Below, in pieces: positions 29,693 to 37,583 of a DNA stretch of 64,000 nt. The first letter of the stretch is position 1, and every line of letters starts with the position of its first letter. Source of the DNA: Bacteroidales bacterium (GTDB taxonomy: Bacteria > Bacteroidota > Bacteroidia > Bacteroidales > VadinHA17); contig JADKBK010000004.1 in NCBI GenBank assembly GCA_016715075.1, positions 1 to 64,000 on the forward strand, written 5' to 3'. Made by a program: the position numbers and the translations under genes. The notes beneath the pieces are model-generated. The model saw only the letters and a list, made by a program, of their open reading frames with translations. It was not told the DNA's origin and did no database searches.

Positions 29693-30730
29693 ATGCGCAT
29701 CAGGTTTCTGATTATTCTCCAATTTATTATACTCACCCTTCTCATTTCATGTAAAGCTTCAAAGCATCTCGCTTCCTCCAACGTACAGGGGCCTGTTTTA
29801 ACGCTTTCCGCAGCTGAAGATGCATATATTGTCAGCTATAAGGATATTGCTGTGAAGGAGATGAACAGGACAGGTATCCCGGCAAGCATCACTCTTGCCC
29901 AGGGGATGATTGAATCTGACTATGGCCGGAGTTCACTTGCGAAAGAGGCCAATAACCATTTTGGTATCAAATGCCACAGCGACTGGACAGGAGGTAAAGT
30001 TTATCATAATGACGACAGGAGAAATGAATGTTTCAGGAAATACAATAAGCCTGAGGATTCATTTATAGACCATTCAGAGTTTTTAAAGTCGGGTTCACGT
30101 TATGATTTCCTTTTTAATCTCTCATCAACCGATTACAAGGGTTGGGCACATGGATTGAAGAAGGCCGGTTACGCCACAAATCCTGATTATGGTAATATGC
30201 TTATCAGAAAAATAGAGGGAAAGAATCTCCATTATTATGATAATGGCTATAAAACAGCGGCTGTTCCTCAGACAAAACCGCCCCCTGTAAAAGAATCAGT
30301 GACAGTCAGGGATACAGAGAAGATCCGTCTTCCGGAGAGCCCTGTGAATGAAAAAACTATGGTTGCTGCCCGTGTTCCGAGGGTTATGGAAAACAATAAT
30401 CTCAGGTATATTATTGTAAAAGATGGAGATACAAGGGAAAGACTCGAGGAAGAGTTTGAGCTGCTGCACTGGGAACTCCCGAAATACAATGAACTCAACA
30501 GCGATTTCCGGATCACTCCGGGTCAGATCCTCTATCTGCAGCCAAAAAGAGAAAAGGCTGAGGAGGGTAAAGAGTTTTATAATACCACTGAAGGCGATAC
30601 CATGTATCTCATATCGCAGCGCTATGGAATCAAGCTTAAGAGTCTTTATAAATTGAACAGAATGGAGGAATCCGGTGAACCTGTACCGGGTAGTAAAATC
30701 TGGCTAAGAAATATCAAGCCCGTTAACTGA
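29693..30730 (+). CDS. Lipoprotein glucosaminidase with C-terminal LysM domains
   Basis: 345 residues. Lipoprotein signal (FIILTLLISC, Cys at about 20). Glucosaminidase domain (PF01832-like) at about residues 40-180: IPASITLAQGMIESDYGRS with the catalytic Glu, ANNHFGIKCHSDWTGGKVYH, ECFRKYNKPEDSFIDHSEFL and WAHGLKKAGYATNPDYGNMLIRKIE. Two LysM-like modules follow (about 225-280, YIIVKDGDTRERLEEEF; about 290-340, NTTEGDTMYLISQRYGIKLKSL). Predicted peptidoglycan hydrolase anchored in a membrane facing the periplasm, acting in wall remodelling or division. It converges with fmt, and their 3' ends overlap by 8 bases. Confidence 0.92.
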   Translation: MRIRFLIILQFIILTLLISCKASKHLASSNVQGPVLTLSAAEDAYIVSYKDIAVKEMNRTGIPASITLAQGMIESDYGRSSLAKEANNHFGIKCHSDWTGGKVYHNDDRRNECFRKYNKPEDSFIDHSEFLKSGSRYDFLFNLSSTDYKGWAHGLKKAGYATNPDYGNMLIRKIEGKNLHYYDNGYKTAAVPQTKPPPVKESVTVRDTEKIRLPESPVNEKTMVAARVPRVMENNNLRYIIVKDGDTRERLEEEFELLHWELPKYNELNSDFRITPGQILYLQPKREKAEEGKEFYNTTEGDTMYLISQRYGIKLKSLYKLNRMEESGEPVPGSKIWLRNIKPVN

Positions 30731-31688
30731 CTCTGATTTTGTAATCTTTTATCTTAAAACCTCTCAGGAATTCTACGGTATTCATCCTTCTTTTACCCTC
30801 AAGCTGCAGGTTAACTACACTTAAAAATCCATCCCTGCAGGCAATCTTCATGAAATGTTTTCCGTCGGAAATAATATCTCCAGGGTTTAAGTCGTGTTTT
30901 ATCACTTCAGGCTGGCTTTCAAATATTTTAAATGAAAAATCAGAAGTGCCATTTCTAATCACTGTCCTGGCGGATGGGGCAGGAGAGAGTCCCCGTACCA
31001 GATTATGTATAGTGACAGGATCATTATTCCAGTTTATTAAACAGTCTTTAGGGAAGATTTTTGGTGCAGCCTTCAGTACCTCTCCGGTTTTGATAAATTG
31101 TGACTGGGACAGGGGTTTAAGTTTACCTTCGGAAAGTCCCTCCAGAGTCCTTATAACCAGTCTCGCACCCTGTTTCATCAGTCTGTCATGAATATCTCCT
31201 GCATTCTCCAGGGGAAATATATGAACCTCCTCCCTCAACAGTATATTTCCAGTGTCTATTTTTTCATCGATCAGGAAGGTGGTGATACCAGTTATTGTTT
31301 CCCCGTTTATTATGGCATGATTAATCGGGGCGGCACCCCTGTATTGAGGCAGAAGTGAGGCATGCAGATTGAAAGTTCCCATTTCAGGCATTTTCCAGAC
31401 GACTTCAGGAAGCATCCTGAAGGCAACAACAACATTGAAATCTGCTTTAAGATTTTTGAGATTCTCAATGAATTCAGGATCTTTAAGATTCTCCGGCTGC
31501 AATATCGGCAGGTGGCTTGACTCAGCGAATTCCTTAACAGGCGACTTATTTATCTTCCTCCCTCTTCCGGCAGGTTTGTCGGGAGTCGTCACAACCCCGA
31601 CTACATTGAAACCATTCATCAAAAGTGAGCCTAGAGTTGCCACGGCAAAATCAGGTGTCCCCATAAAAACGATCCTGAGATTTTTCAT
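30723..31688 (-). CDS. fmt: Methionyl-tRNA formyltransferase
   Basis: Formylates initiator Met-tRNA using 10-formyl-THF. 321 residues from the ATG at 31688, the first Met that puts LRIVFMGTPDFAVATL at the N-terminus; an ATG-like start seven codons upstream is less usual. Motifs: TTPDKPAGRGRK, NLHASLLPQYRGAAPINHAII (the catalytic HxSLLP..RG region), GITTFLIDEKIDTGNILL, then the C-terminal tRNA-binding OB domain (INWNNDPVTIHNLVRGLSPAPSA). Gap of 35 bases to ribBA upstream, same strand. Confidence 0.95.
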   Translation of the reverse strand: MKNLRIVFMGTPDFAVATLGSLLMNGFNVVGVVTTPDKPAGRGRKINKSPVKEFAESSHLPILQPENLKDPEFIENLKNLKADFNVVVAFRMLPEVVWKMPEMGTFNLHASLLPQYRGAAPINHAIINGETITGITTFLIDEKIDTGNILLREEVHIFPLENAGDIHDRLMKQGARLVIRTLEGLSEGKLKPLSQSQFIKTGEVLKAAPKIFPKDCLINWNNDPVTIHNLVRGLSPAPSARTVIRNGTSDFSFKIFESQPEVIKHDLNPGDIISDGKHFMKIACRDGFLSVVNLQLEGKRRMNTVEFLRGFKIKDYKIRVS

Positions 31689-31723
31689 AAATGGTTTAAT
31701 ATCACACAAACCTAATAAAAATA

Positions 31724-32956
31724 TTATTCCTTAGCAAGATGTTTATAACATGTAAGATCATGTCCCATCTTGTTGGCTTTGGTCTCGAGGTAGAACTGAT
31801 TATGAGGATTCGATTCAATGATCAGAGGTATTGTTTCAATTATTTGAATACCATAACCTTCCAGTCCTGCCCTTTTAACCGGATTATTTGAGATCAGTCG
31901 CACTTTTCCAAGTCCAAGTTCCCTCATAATGCTGGCACCAACACCATAATCCCTTTCGTCTTCACCGAATCCCAGTTTGAGGTTCGCCTGAACCGTATCC
32001 ATCCCTTCGTCCTGAAGGCGGTAAGCTTTTATTTTATTCAGCAATCCTATTCCGCGACCCTCCTGACTGAGGTATATAACGACTCCTTTCCCTGCAGCCT
32101 CTACCATTTCCATGGCCTTGTGAAGCTGCGGACCGCAGTCACATCTCATCGACCCGAAGATGTCGCCGGTGAAGCATGAGGAATGCAACCTGACCATCAC
32201 AGGTTCATCTTTAGTCCAGGAACCCTTTACAAGTGCTGCATGTTCGAGACCATTACTTGTCTGGCGGAAAGGGATAAATTCAAAGTCACCACTTTCGGTA
32301 GGCAGTTTTACTCTCTCTCCTTTTTCAATTATCGAGTCTCTTTCAAGGGTATAGGTAATAAGATCTTTTATTGTGACTATTTTGATTTTGAATTTTTCAC
32401 TGATCTTTATGAGATCCATTAGCCGGGCCATTGATCCGTCATCATTCATTATTTCCACAAGTGCACCGCCCGGTCGCAGTCCTGCCATCCTTGTAAGATC
32501 GACAACAGCCTCAGTATGACCTGCTCTTCTCAGTACCCCCTTGGCTTTTGCCTTAAGCGGGAAAATATGGCCAGGCCGTCCGAGATCCTGAGGGCGGGTG
32601 GCCGGATCCACAAGAGCTTTTATTGTAAGAGCCCTGTCCTTGGCAGATACGCCGGTAGAAGTCTCTTCATTGATAAGATCCACAGAAACAGTAAACTGAG
32701 TTTCGTGAATGGATGTGTTTATCCCTACCATCAGATCAAGTTCAAGCTCTTCACATCTCTCTTCGGGAAGTGCTGCACAAATGAGGCCACGGCCATGTCT
32801 GGCCATGAAATTTACAATTTCAGGAGTAATCAGCTCTGCTGAACAGATGAAGTCACCCTCATTCTCCCTGTCTTCATCATCGACGACGATAAGGATCTTT
32901 CCATTTCTGATATCCTCTATCGCCTCTTCAATTGTATTTAATTTAAAATCAGTCAT
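31724..32956 (-). CDS. ribBA: Bifunctional DHBP synthase / GTP cyclohydrolase II
   Basis: 410 residues with two riboflavin-pathway activities. N-terminal RibB (about 1-205): FKLNTIEEAIEDIRNGK, VDDEDRENEGDFICSAELI, RHGRGLICAAL, RRAGHTEAVVDLTRMAGL. It makes 3,4-dihydroxy-2-butanone 4-phosphate from ribulose 5-phosphate. C-terminal RibA (about 210-405): VMVRLHSSCFTGDIFGSMRCDCGPQ (zinc-binding Cys), VIYLSQEGRGIGLLNKI and VRLISNNPVKRAGLEGYGI. It opens GTP to the pyrimidine precursor. Both active sites look intact. Only one base separates it from the LptF/G-like gene upstream, which leaves no room for an FMN riboswitch directly before it. Confidence 0.96.
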   Translation of the reverse strand: MTDFKLNTIEEAIEDIRNGKILIVVDDEDRENEGDFICSAELITPEIVNFMARHGRGLICAALPEERCEELELDLMVGINTSIHETQFTVSVDLINEETSTGVSAKDRALTIKALVDPATRPQDLGRPGHIFPLKAKAKGVLRRAGHTEAVVDLTRMAGLRPGGALVEIMNDDGSMARLMDLIKISEKFKIKIVTIKDLITYTLERDSIIEKGERVKLPTESGDFEFIPFRQTSNGLEHAALVKGSWTKDEPVMVRLHSSCFTGDIFGSMRCDCGPQLHKAMEMVEAAGKGVVIYLSQEGRGIGLLNKIKAYRLQDEGMDTVQANLKLGFGEDERDYGVGASIMRELGLGKVRLISNNPVKRAGLEGYGIQIIETIPLIIESNPHNQFYLETKANKMGHDLTCYKHLAKE

Positions 32957-32957
32957 T

Positions 32958-34466
32958 TTAAGTATTGTTTGAGTCAGAAACAGAATTTTTGCTGTTTCCC
33001 ATAATTGCTATCCTGTATATATAATCTTTGATCTTTTTGAGGAACACCAGATATGTTTCAATGTTCATAATAACAGAATCAGTTGTGGCCTTATATGTCA
33101 GGAAAATACCAATAGGCAATAAAATGTAAGAAGCTGCCCACATTCCTGCAAAAGTTCCTACAACATCCTCTTCAACCAGCTTTTGTCCCGATATGGAGAT
33201 TACGTAGTAAATAACGAAGAAGAATATTGAAATTACCGATGGTGTTCCCAGTCCTCCTTTTCTTATTATAGCGCCTAGTGGTGCCCCAATGAAGAAGAAA
33301 ACAAGACAGGCAAAAGACATCGTCAGCTTCCTGTTCCATTCCACCTCATACCTCTTTATTACTTTTACTTCCCAGTGAGTGGTCTCACTTCTTTCCGACA
33401 GATAGCTCGTCCCGTCCTTCAGGCTACTGATTGCCCTGGAGAGAACAATGCTTTTATCAGATTCCGGTAATGAGTCGAATATTATCCTTGTTTCAAATGG
33501 AACTACTTTTTTTATTGTATCGGGTGCATCAGTTTTTGCCGGATGTCTTTTGAACATGCCTTTCTGGGTATATATCTTTGTGCTGTTAAATTCATTGAAC
33601 TGATTGGAGATGCGTTCATTATGCCTCATGTTCAGCGAATCGATGTAAAATGTCAGCTGTGAGATATTCAGCATCGCGGAATTTGACTTGAAGAGTCCGT
33701 CCTCACTCCGTTCCAAATCAAATCCGGTGAGTGATATCACGATAGTCTGTTCCTTGAAATAGTCCTTTCTTGTTGGATATTTTTTGGCTGAAGGACTCAC
33801 ATTTTTCTCTTCTATCTCATTGAAGGAATAGCCATTGTAAAGAACCATTATCAGGCCGGTACCATCAGGAGTAGTTTTCATGTAGCCCGAGTCTGCCAGT
33901 ATGACTGAAGTGTTGCCCCTCTTATCCCTGTGATCATAAATGATAAGATTATTTAGCCTGTTGGTGACAGGATCCTTTGTGGTGATCTTAATGCTGAAAT
34001 CAGGCACCCCGTTATAAAATGTTCCTGCCTGGATGTTTATGTCAGGTTTTTTGCGGCGGATATCGTACAAAAGAGTACGGGCTTTTGATGTAGAATAGGG
34101 GAGAACGTTGTTTGAGAAGAAAAAGGATATTACTGCAATGAAGCCGATGAGAATTATTAATGGCCTCATTATCCTCTGGAGCGGTATACCTGATGATTTA
34201 AGAGCAGAGAGTTCAAAGAATTCTCCCATATTGCCGAAAGTCATGAGAGATGCCAGCAGAATTGCAAGGGGAAGCGCTGTAGGAACAAAGGTCATTGCAA
34301 AGTGATATAGCAATTCGCTGACTACTTTAAAATCAAGACCTTTCCCGGCCAGTTCATCGACGTACATCCAGAGGAACTGCAAAATAAGGATGATGAGCAC
34401 GATAAAAAATGTAAATATTAAAGGCCCAATAAATGATTTTAAAACAAATGCGTCAACCTTTTTCAA
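32958..34466 (-). CDS. LptF/LptG family LPS export permease
   Basis: 502 residues of the YjgP/YjgQ family: transmembrane half of the Lpt ABC exporter that moves lipopolysaccharide to the outer membrane. TM segments at about 15-37, 58-80, 100-120, then a large periplasmic jellyroll region (about 130-370), and TM segments at about 385-405, 412-430 and 440-460. Family hallmarks: FIGPLIFTFFIVLIILILQFLW and the coupling-helix FFELSALKSSGIPLQRIMRPL. The start is TTG (34464-34466), supported because the frame upstream stops at once and the family begins here. Gene order LptG-like, ribBA, fmt on one strand suggests one operon. Whether it is LptF or LptG cannot be decided. Confidence 0.88.
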   Translation of the reverse strand: MKKVDAFVLKSFIGPLIFTFFIVLIILILQFLWMYVDELAGKGLDFKVVSELLYHFAMTFVPTALPLAILLASLMTFGNMGEFFELSALKSSGIPLQRIMRPLIILIGFIAVISFFFSNNVLPYSTSKARTLLYDIRRKKPDINIQAGTFYNGVPDFSIKITTKDPVTNRLNNLIIYDHRDKRGNTSVILADSGYMKTTPDGTGLIMVLYNGYSFNEIEEKNVSPSAKKYPTRKDYFKEQTIVISLTGFDLERSEDGLFKSNSAMLNISQLTFYIDSLNMRHNERISNQFNEFNSTKIYTQKGMFKRHPAKTDAPDTIKKVVPFETRIIFDSLPESDKSIVLSRAISSLKDGTSYLSERSETTHWEVKVIKRYEVEWNRKLTMSFACLVFFFIGAPLGAIIRKGGLGTPSVISIFFFVIYYVISISGQKLVEEDVVGTFAGMWAASYILLPIGIFLTYKATTDSVIMNIETYLVFLKKIKDYIYRIAIMGNSKNSVSDSNNT

Positions 34467-34487
34467 ATCATGCTTTCATTTGAAGTG

Positions 34488-34495
34488 CAAAAGTA
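34488..34495 (-). promoter_or_regulatory. -7 element for the LptG-like/ribBA/fmt operon
   Basis: TACTTTTG on the minus strand matches TAnnTTTG, 21 bases before the TTG start at 34466, consistent with that start. Confidence 0.5.
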
Positions 34496-34679
34496 CTTGA
34501 TTTTTATTAAAAATCATCTTCAGCAGCCGTTCAATTTTGGATGGTAGTGAAATCAAAGGAAGGTCAGGGTAATGACCTGTTATCTTCTTTGCATATCTCT
34601 GTTAATCTCAGTGAACCTCTCTGATCGTTTTTATTAGGATCACACAGAGAGCCGCATGGAAACCCGACTATTTTTATTA

Positions 34680-35060
34680 TTAAGTTCCGAGCAGTCGTTT
34701 CAGGTCTGTTATCTGTGAATCCCAGAGGGAGATTGAATCCTCCTTTTCATTTTCGTCTGCGAAATCGATAATCATGAGAGCCAGATCGCTGGTAAGTTCT
34801 TCGATGTTAATCCTGAATTCAAAGTAATTGGACTCTTCATTTTCCATTCCTGTCCATTCAAACCTTACGAGTCTGTTTTCCTTAATGGCGGAGAGCCTTG
34901 CCTTCGAAACGGAATTATTCCAGGAGAAAGTAAACAGATCTCCATCTGCATCTACCTTGTCCGCGAACCACTCACCCAAACCGTCTGGTGTGCTCAGCCT
35001 TGAAAAAAGAACTTTCGGCGAGCAGTTCAGAGTATATTCCAGTTCGAATTTATTCCTCAT
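34680..35060 (-). CDS. START-like domain protein
   Basis: 126 residues forming one START/SRPBCC-like (AHSA1-like) fold: FELEYTLNCSPKVLFSRLSTPDGLGEWFADKVDADGD at the N-terminus, central strands FTFSWNNS and VRFEWTGME, and a C-terminal helix SISLWDSQITDLKRLLG. No signal peptide, so cytoplasmic. Conserved in Bacteroidota as a small START_2-type protein of unknown function; the ligand is not predictable. No reason from its neighbours to assign a pathway. Confidence 0.8.
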   Translation of the reverse strand: MRNKFELEYTLNCSPKVLFSRLSTPDGLGEWFADKVDADGDLFTFSWNNSVSKARLSAIKENRLVRFEWTGMENEESNYFEFRINIEELTSDLALMIIDFADENEKEDSISLWDSQITDLKRLLGT

Positions 35061-35131
35061 TATAAATAATTATGAATTAATGTGCTAGTATCGATGCAAT
35101 TTAGAAAAAAAACTGAAACTATAACATCTTA

Positions 35132-35162
35132 TTGTTAATTTGTATCAAACTCATTATATTTG
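35132..35162 (+). promoter_or_regulatory. Promoter of the tRNA-Met gene
   Basis: TTG at 35132-35134 and TATATTTG at 35155-35162 with 20 bases between, an excellent match to the Bacteroidota -33/-7 consensus, 21 bases before the tRNA 5' end. Confidence 0.72.
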
Positions 35163-35183
35163 CACCCGCAAAAAGGTATTTTT

Positions 35184-35257
35184 GGCGAGATAGCTCAGTT
35201 GGTTAGAGCGCATGATTCATAATCATGAGGTCGGGAGTTCAATTCTCCCTCTCGCTA
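35184..35257 (+). tRNA. tRNA-Met (anticodon CAT)
   Basis: 74 nt folding as a cloverleaf. Acceptor GGCGAGA (35184-35190) pairs with TCTCGCT (35250-35256), with one G-U. D arm TAGCTCAGTTGGTTAGAGC; anticodon stem CATGA/TCATG with loop TTCATAA (anticodon 35218-35220); T arm GGGAG/CTCCC with loop TTCAATT. No CCA is encoded. The terminal G-U rather than an unpaired 1-72 fits an elongator tRNA; a tRNA-Ile with lysidine-modified CAT cannot be excluded from sequence alone. It serves as the insertion site of the element downstream. Confidence 0.95.
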
Positions 35258-35263
35258 CAACGG

Positions 35264-35293
35264 AAAGCCTGGCACAGAGTGCCGGGCTTTTTT
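35264..35293 (+). terminator. Terminator of the tRNA gene
   Basis: AAGCCTGGCAC / GTGCCGGGCTT stem (one G-T pair), loop AGA, followed by TTTTTTG. Confidence 0.88.
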
Positions 35294-35379
35294 GTTTCAG
35301 ACAGGAGCGGAAAAGTTTTTTCCAGCGACTGGATGAAACAAAAAAGACCCTGCAACGCCTCGCGTTGCAAAGCTTTCCG

Positions 35380-35434
35380 TTGTTAAGCACCCCTGAGAGA
35401 TTCGCCGCAGGCAATTCTACCTCTCGCTACAAAG
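35380..35434 (+). repeat. Left copy of 55-bp direct repeat containing a tRNA 3'-end scar
   Basis: Begins TTGTTAAGCACCCCTGAGAG and ends AATTCTACCTCTCGCTACAA, the last part copying the tRNA-Met 3' end (35241-35260) with one change. The same 55 bases recur at 37381-37435 with three mismatches, 2001 bases away. Interpreted as an attachment-site scar flanking an integrated segment. A terminator-like hairpin (35441-35472, AACCACTTACAT / ATGTAGGTGGTT, then TTTTG) follows directly. Confidence 0.7.
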
Positions 35435-35440
35435 AAAATC

Positions 35441-35476
35441 AACCACTTACATATACTAACATGTAGGTGGTTTTTG
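35441..35476 (+). terminator. Hairpin terminator after the tRNA scar
   Basis: 12-bp stem AACCACTTACAT / ATGTAGGTGGTT (one G-T pair) around an 8-base loop, followed by TTTTGTTTTG. Confidence 0.7.
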
Positions 35477-35580
35477 TTTTGTGCTAGGTTTGTGCTAGGT
35501 TCTGATGTGTTTTGCACGATTCCGCTAAAAAATAGGTCCTCCCTTGTAGATATCTGAATATCAATAATACGAAGGTTTAT

Positions 35581-35610
35581 AATCATGAGGACGGGAGTTT
35601 AATTCTCCCT
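35581..35610 (+). repeat. Second tRNA-Met-derived segment (possible att scar)
   Basis: AATCATGAGG-A-CGGGAGTT-T-AATTCTCCCT copies tRNA positions 35221-35250 at 28 of 30 bases (anticodon stem 3' side, variable loop and T arm), without the acceptor arm. A duplicated tRNA 3' portion is the usual trace of site-specific integration. Confidence 0.72.
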
Positions 35611-35694
35611 TGGGAAATATAAACATATGAATAAATATAAATTTGATTTATATTTGGTTTGAAAGTAATACCAGCAATAATCTTAATAATTATT

Positions 35695-36843
35695 ATGAAT
35701 AAATTTAGATCAATACGAATATGCTTTTGTTGTTTTATTGTGGTAGTGTTTATTATAATCAGTGGGTGCAGTAAACCTCAAACTCCGGAATCAGAGCTGG
35801 TTGGTAATTATTTACAAGTTGCAGCAGGATCCATGCACTCTTTGGCTCTTAGAAAAGATGGAGTTCTTGCAGCCTGGGGTGATAATAGAGGTGGTGAACT
35901 GGGGACGGGTAGTAGCAATCAGTATGAGAATACTCCTCAGATGGTAGGTACTGGGTATATTCTTTTTGATGGAGGCCCTTATGCCACAGTGGCCCTGAAA
36001 TCCGATGGAAGCCTCTGGAGTTGGGGATTTACCGAATACTTTCAAATGGGTAATGGTAATAAACCGATCCAAATAGGGACAGATTATATCTCAATTACTG
36101 CAGGTTATGAGTTCGGCGCAGGGATTAAAACTGACGGAACGCTATGGATGTGGGGTTCAAACTATTATGGCGAGCTGGGTAATGGTACAAGATCTGAAAT
36201 AAATATTCCAACCCAGACAGGTGCAGATTTTGCTGCAATCAGTGCAAGTCATGGACATTGTATTGCAATAAAAACTGATGGGACTCTATGGTCATGGGGA
36301 TTTAATAATTTTGGTCAACTGGGCGATGGTTCATTTGATGACAAATTAAGCCCGGTTCAGATTGGATCTGACTTTACTGCAATTTCCACAGGTACTTATC
36401 ACTCTTTAGCTCTTAAGGCTGACGGCAGCCTGTGGTCATGGGGAGATAATTCTTGTGGTCAACTAGGGATCTCTTCCATGGGTGAAAACATACCTACTCT
36501 GGTTGGAAAAGATTACAAATCAATTGCTGCCGGCTCAAGTCATTCAATGGCCATTAAGACTGATGGAACTCTTTGGACTTGGGGAGATAATAGTTCAGGT
36601 CAACTTGGCCTTGGAACTTATGGAGATATAAGTAGGAAGCCCATAATAATAGGATCAGATTTTGTGTCAATTGCGGCAGGTGATGCTCATTCACTTGCTA
36701 TAAAAGCAAATGGGACACTATGGGCATGCGGATGGAATGAGTACGGTCAGGTGGGAGATGGTACTGTAACAGGTAGGACATTGTTTGTGGGAAATAAAAT
36801 AGAAGGCAGACAGACTGATATCATGTCTGTTAAATTTATTTAA
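35695..36843 (+). CDS. RCC1-repeat (Alpha-tubulin suppressor-like) lipoprotein
   Basis: 382 residues from the ATG at 35695; a TTG at 35659 would add a hydrophobic leader of no value. A basic N-terminus, hydrophobic stretch and lipobox FIIISGC indicate a lipoprotein. The body is about seven RCC1-type repeats of about 46-50 residues, each with a G..HS.A.K.DGTLW.WG.N..GQLG.G pattern (for example SLALKADGSLWSWGDNSCGQLG), a complete beta-propeller. Such proteins in Bacteroidota are secreted, and their binding partners are mostly unknown. It is the only intact gene in the 2-kb segment bounded by the 55-bp direct repeats, so it is the likely cargo of a decayed integrative element. Confidence 0.88.
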   Translation: MNKFRSIRICFCCFIVVVFIIISGCSKPQTPESELVGNYLQVAAGSMHSLALRKDGVLAAWGDNRGGELGTGSSNQYENTPQMVGTGYILFDGGPYATVALKSDGSLWSWGFTEYFQMGNGNKPIQIGTDYISITAGYEFGAGIKTDGTLWMWGSNYYGELGNGTRSEINIPTQTGADFAAISASHGHCIAIKTDGTLWSWGFNNFGQLGDGSFDDKLSPVQIGSDFTAISTGTYHSLALKADGSLWSWGDNSCGQLGISSMGENIPTLVGKDYKSIAAGSSHSMAIKTDGTLWTWGDNSSGQLGLGTYGDISRKPIIIGSDFVSIAAGDAHSLAIKANGTLWACGWNEYGQVGDGTVTGRTLFVGNKIEGRQTDIMSVKFI

Positions 36844-37152
36844 AGCATCCTAAACAATATTCTAACCAAAAACCCACTGCATGTTTGTAGAGTTGCGCGC
36901 ATGCCGGCGAACTGATTTCACTTTACTAACTTTGACTAAGGTAAAAAGCTCTATAGACATTTCAACTAGCAAACTCAATATTTTTATTTTTAATTATCAA
37001 AGTATCATCCTCCTATTAGCACAAGGGGTTCTCCGATTAGTAGAAAATGCTAAGAGACGAGGTATCCCACTTTTTTTCATCGTTTTTATTATATTACAAT
37101 TGAGAATTAACAAGGTTGGATAATGTTTTGAAACCGCCCTGATGCGGTCTAA
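36844..37152. other. Non-coding stretch of the decayed element
   Basis: About 310 AT-rich bases. An 80-codon open frame at 36881-37123 has no recognisable domain and unusual composition; not supported as a gene. Confidence 0.5.
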
Positions 37153-37272
37153 ATTCTTTTTGGAAGAATTAGTGAGGCTATGGGACACTCAACAATTGCT
37201 GTTACCACGAACCATTATGTTGGTGGTATAAATAGTGATGAAGTATTTGAATTAAACGATGCTCTCTTTTAG
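37153..37272 (+). pseudogene. C-terminal remnant of a tyrosine recombinase (integrase)
   Basis: An open stretch of 39 codons ends at TAG (37270-37272) and reads ISEAMGHSTIAVTTNHYVGG before a short acidic tail. This is the last conserved block of tyrosine recombinases: GH (active-site His) and the nucleophilic Tyr in NHY. A stop immediately upstream (37150) and no start codon show that the rest has been lost. It lies about 110 bases from the right 55-bp repeat, where an integrase next to an attachment site is expected. Confidence 0.75.
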
Positions 37273-37380
37273 AAATGGTGCTAGGTTTTGTGCTAGGTTG
37301 GTGGTAAAACAGAGGAAAATAGAGGAAAACCAGTAAACATAACTTACTCATAATGACAACCCAGGAAAACCATTAATAAC

Positions 37381-37435
37381 TTGTTAAGCACCCCTAAGAG
37401 ATTCGCCGCAGGCAATTCTCCCTCTCGCTGCAAAG
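37381..37435 (+). repeat. Right copy of 55-bp direct repeat with tRNA 3'-end scar
   Basis: Matches 35380-35434 with three substitutions and ends AATTCTCCCTCTCGCTGCAA, closer to the tRNA T arm/acceptor end than the left copy. It is preceded at 37278-37299 by GTGCTAGGTTTTGTGCTAGGTT, which also occurs after the left copy. Confidence 0.7.
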
Positions 37436-37468
37436 AGTTCGGATTTTACTATCCGGACTCTTTTCTTT
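37432..37468 (+). terminator. Hairpin terminator after the right scar
   Basis: AAAGAGTTCGGAT / ATCCGGACTCTTT (13 pairs, one G-T), loop TTTACT, then TTTCTTTAT. Confidence 0.75.
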
Positions 37469-37583
37469 ATAAATAAGGATTATGAATTACTTCGTCACCC
37501 GGGCGCCACACCTTCAACACGCCACAGATGGCAATGGAGACTGGTCAGCAAGGAGTGAAGTGATATATTTCAATAACTTCCTT

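Larger units (their letters stand above)
35258..35694. other. Non-coding scar region downstream of tRNA-Met
   Basis: Holds two terminator hairpins, the left 55-bp repeat, the doubled word GTGCTAGGTTTGTGCTAGGTT (35481-35501) and a second tRNA-derived segment (35581-35610). No gene is supported; the short minus-strand frame over the tRNA is an artefact. Confidence 0.7.
37273..37583. other. Right end of the element and flank
   Basis: 311 bases with the doubled GTGCTAGGTT word, the right repeat and its terminator. No gene beyond the integrase remnant. Confidence 0.5.

Noticed and set aside
32957..32957. FMN riboswitch before ribBA
   Set aside because: Only one base separates it from the upstream LptF/G-like gene, and no RFN-like folds were seen upstream of that operon.
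34464..34474. ATG at 34472-34470 (minus strand) as the LptG-like start
   Set aside because: It is out of frame and runs ATG ATT TGA, stopping at once; the TTG at 34466 aligns with the family start.
35223..35414. Minus-strand frame of 63 codons ending ARGRIELPTS
   Set aside because: It is the antisense of tRNA-Met, a well-known spurious annotation over tRNA genes.
36881..37123. 80-codon open frame in the decayed element
   Set aside because: No domain, AT-driven composition and no promoter; considered noise.
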